Origin: Weissella confusa
GTDB taxonomy: Bacteria; Bacillota; Bacilli; Lactobacillales; Lactobacillaceae
DNA length: 64,000 bases
Assembly: GCA_014332815.1 (NCBI GenBank)
Contig: JACSZT010000009.1
Location: 118,156 to 182,155 of the forward strand
Direction of reading: 5' to 3'
Part shown: one piece after another, positions 63,015-64,000 of the stretch
How positions within the stretch are numbered: the first letter of the stretch is position 1
Layout of the letters: each line of letters starts with the position of its first letter
The notes under the pieces: model-generated
What the model was told of the DNA's origin: nothing
Databases searched by the model: none
Seen by the model: only the letters and a program-made list of their open reading frames with translations
Program-made: the position numbers and the translations under genes

Positions 63015-63410
63015 GTTGAACTGTAATTGGATCAGCGTCGGGCTCTTCTCCAAAAACAATTGATTGTTGGTCGAAGTAGAGATGACGAGATTCGTTTTCG
63101 CCGAATTCAGTTGGCAAATCAAACACTTCACGGTAAAAGCGAACCGCACGAGCAACATTTTTGCTTGGAATGCGAAGTGGGGTAAACTTACGAACGCGCA
63201 TTTAAAAAACTTGAAAAGGAGAGTTGAACGGCATGTTCACTCTCCTTTTATGTTACTTGTTGGCAATTACTTCAATGTGATTGCCCTCAAAATCGTCGAG
63301 ATGGAAGATGATGTGGCGACCATCTTCTGACTCGGTTGCTGGCTTAGCTTGTGTGACGTAGTAGTTAATGAAGTGGTTTTCGACCGTTTCCTTGTGATCA
63401 CGAACGGTTA
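63015..63410 (-). CDS. VOC (glyoxalase/dioxygenase-fold) protein
   Basis: Minus strand: start ATG 63201 down to 63015, then 63410 down to stop 63253; 114 aa. RIPSKNVARAVRFYREVFDL is the classic VOC beta-alpha-beta start, and HIIFHLDDFEGNHIEVIANK the end with a metal-type Glu. Substrate unknown. Diverges from radC; shares a terminator with the partial gene at the window end. Confidence 0.87.
63214..63249. terminator. Bidirectional terminator between the partial gene and the VOC gene
   Basis: AAAAGGAGAGTTGAAC pairs with GTTCACTCTCCTTTT (one bulge), with A and T runs on either side. The two genes converge on it. Confidence 0.85.
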
Positions 63411-64000
63411 CATTGGATGGCTAACCAAGCTAAGAGTGCGATGAGCTTTGCTTGGTGGGCGACTGTCGTTAGCCAGTTGGAGAACCACGAGTGGGAGGCA
63501 GTGAAGCAACAAGTTGCAAACGCTGCGGCCATTGGCATGACTGATATGGCTGATTTAGCCGAAGAGTTGGTAACCGTTTGGTATCAACGCGCTGAAAATA
63601 GGTAAAAACGCGAAATGGACGTGGCACTTTTGTATCCAGTGATTGCGGAAGTTGAGCAAAAGGATGCTTTCAACTATTTGTCAGTTATTTGGCAAAAGGC
63701 TTGGCCTCACGGTACGATGGAACGCTTAAACGCGACGACGGCTCGTTATTTAATTGAACTGCTTAAGGCAGACGAATTTGATTTAGAGACATTTAAACAG
63801 GTAGCTGCAAACCGTAAGCGTGATCCTGAGACAATTAAGGAAGTTAGTCGACGTAGCTACCAACTATTCCGCAACACCATGGCGCGCGGCTTCTTGCGCG
63901 TGGCGAGTTTGGCGGATGTGCTTCACGCACGATTGATTCCTGATGAGCATGCACAGATTGCCCAACAGATTTTGATTGATTCATTTGAAGCCGTTAAGAT
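63411..64000 (+). CDS. Helical protein of unknown function (5' end outside window)
   Basis: Reads 63807-64000, 63609-63806, then 63411 to stop 63605. The true start lies beyond the window, and four bases of the last block are missing, so the partial product is about 196 aa. All-alpha composition with many Ala, Glu and Trp (TIKEVSRRSYQLFRNTMARG, FNYLSVIWQKAWPHGTMERL, ANAAAIGMTDMADLAEELV). I recognise no family. It is upstream of, and convergent with, the VOC gene. Confidence 0.6.

Overview
The window looks like a Lactobacillales chromosome, most likely the Weissella/Leuconostoc group. It has moderate GC, TTG-rich leucine usage, GGAGG ribosome binding sites, WxL surface proteins, a comG operon, and T-box and lysine riboswitch leaders. 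The genus is an inference from gene content. I recognised no rRNA, tRNA, CRISPR array, phage or insertion sequence.

The dominant feature is not biological. The sequence is built of consecutive 198-bp blocks in reverse order, each block keeping its own strand. Block ends fall at 50+198k (50, 248, 446 ... 63806). Reading the blocks from the last (63807-64000) to the first (1-50) restores a normal chromosome segment. Because 198 is 66 codons, reading frames survive the shuffle, so long open frames are seen although each gene has its C-terminus upstream of its N-terminus. About one base at each joint is unreliable. This looks like an assembly or data-handling permutation, and every multi-block ORF in the raw window is chimeric in order.

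Reading convention: each gene has a start codon and a stop codon position. Read from the start codon to the end of its block, then whole blocks in descending order, then stop in the lowest block. The coordinates given are the envelope of all blocks used, so neighbours share their boundary blocks. For minus-strand genes the blocks ascend, each read on the minus strand. Lengths are for the reordered protein.

True order, starting from the window's high end: partial helical protein; VOC protein (-); short radC; mreB, mreC; alpha-carbonic anhydrase (-); mreD; T-box and amino-acid ABC transporter; ribB; purE-K-C-S-Q-L-F-M-N-H-D and fhs; then a minus-strand GNAT/PAP2-like pair.

The order continues with lysine riboswitch and lysP; pyk; prmA-rsmE; DUF3397-like gene; the dcw cluster mraZ-rsmH-ftsL-ftsI-mraY-murD-murG-ftsQ-ftsA-ftsZ-sepF-yggT-ylmH-divIVA with T-box ileS; histidine phosphatase with a structured leader; TPR protein; recD2; yebC; leader-controlled purine permease; comGA-GG, methyltransferase, ackA; WxL locus; Mga-like regulator.

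The genes group into cell shape and division, peptidoglycan precursor synthesis, de novo purine synthesis fed by formyl-THF, DNA uptake, and surface proteins. Apart from the shuffle, the points worth checking are two unrecognised structured leaders, opposed MraZ-box arrays, a carbonic anhydrase inside mreBCD, a catalytically degenerate PAP2 protein and an off-joint frameshift in purD.
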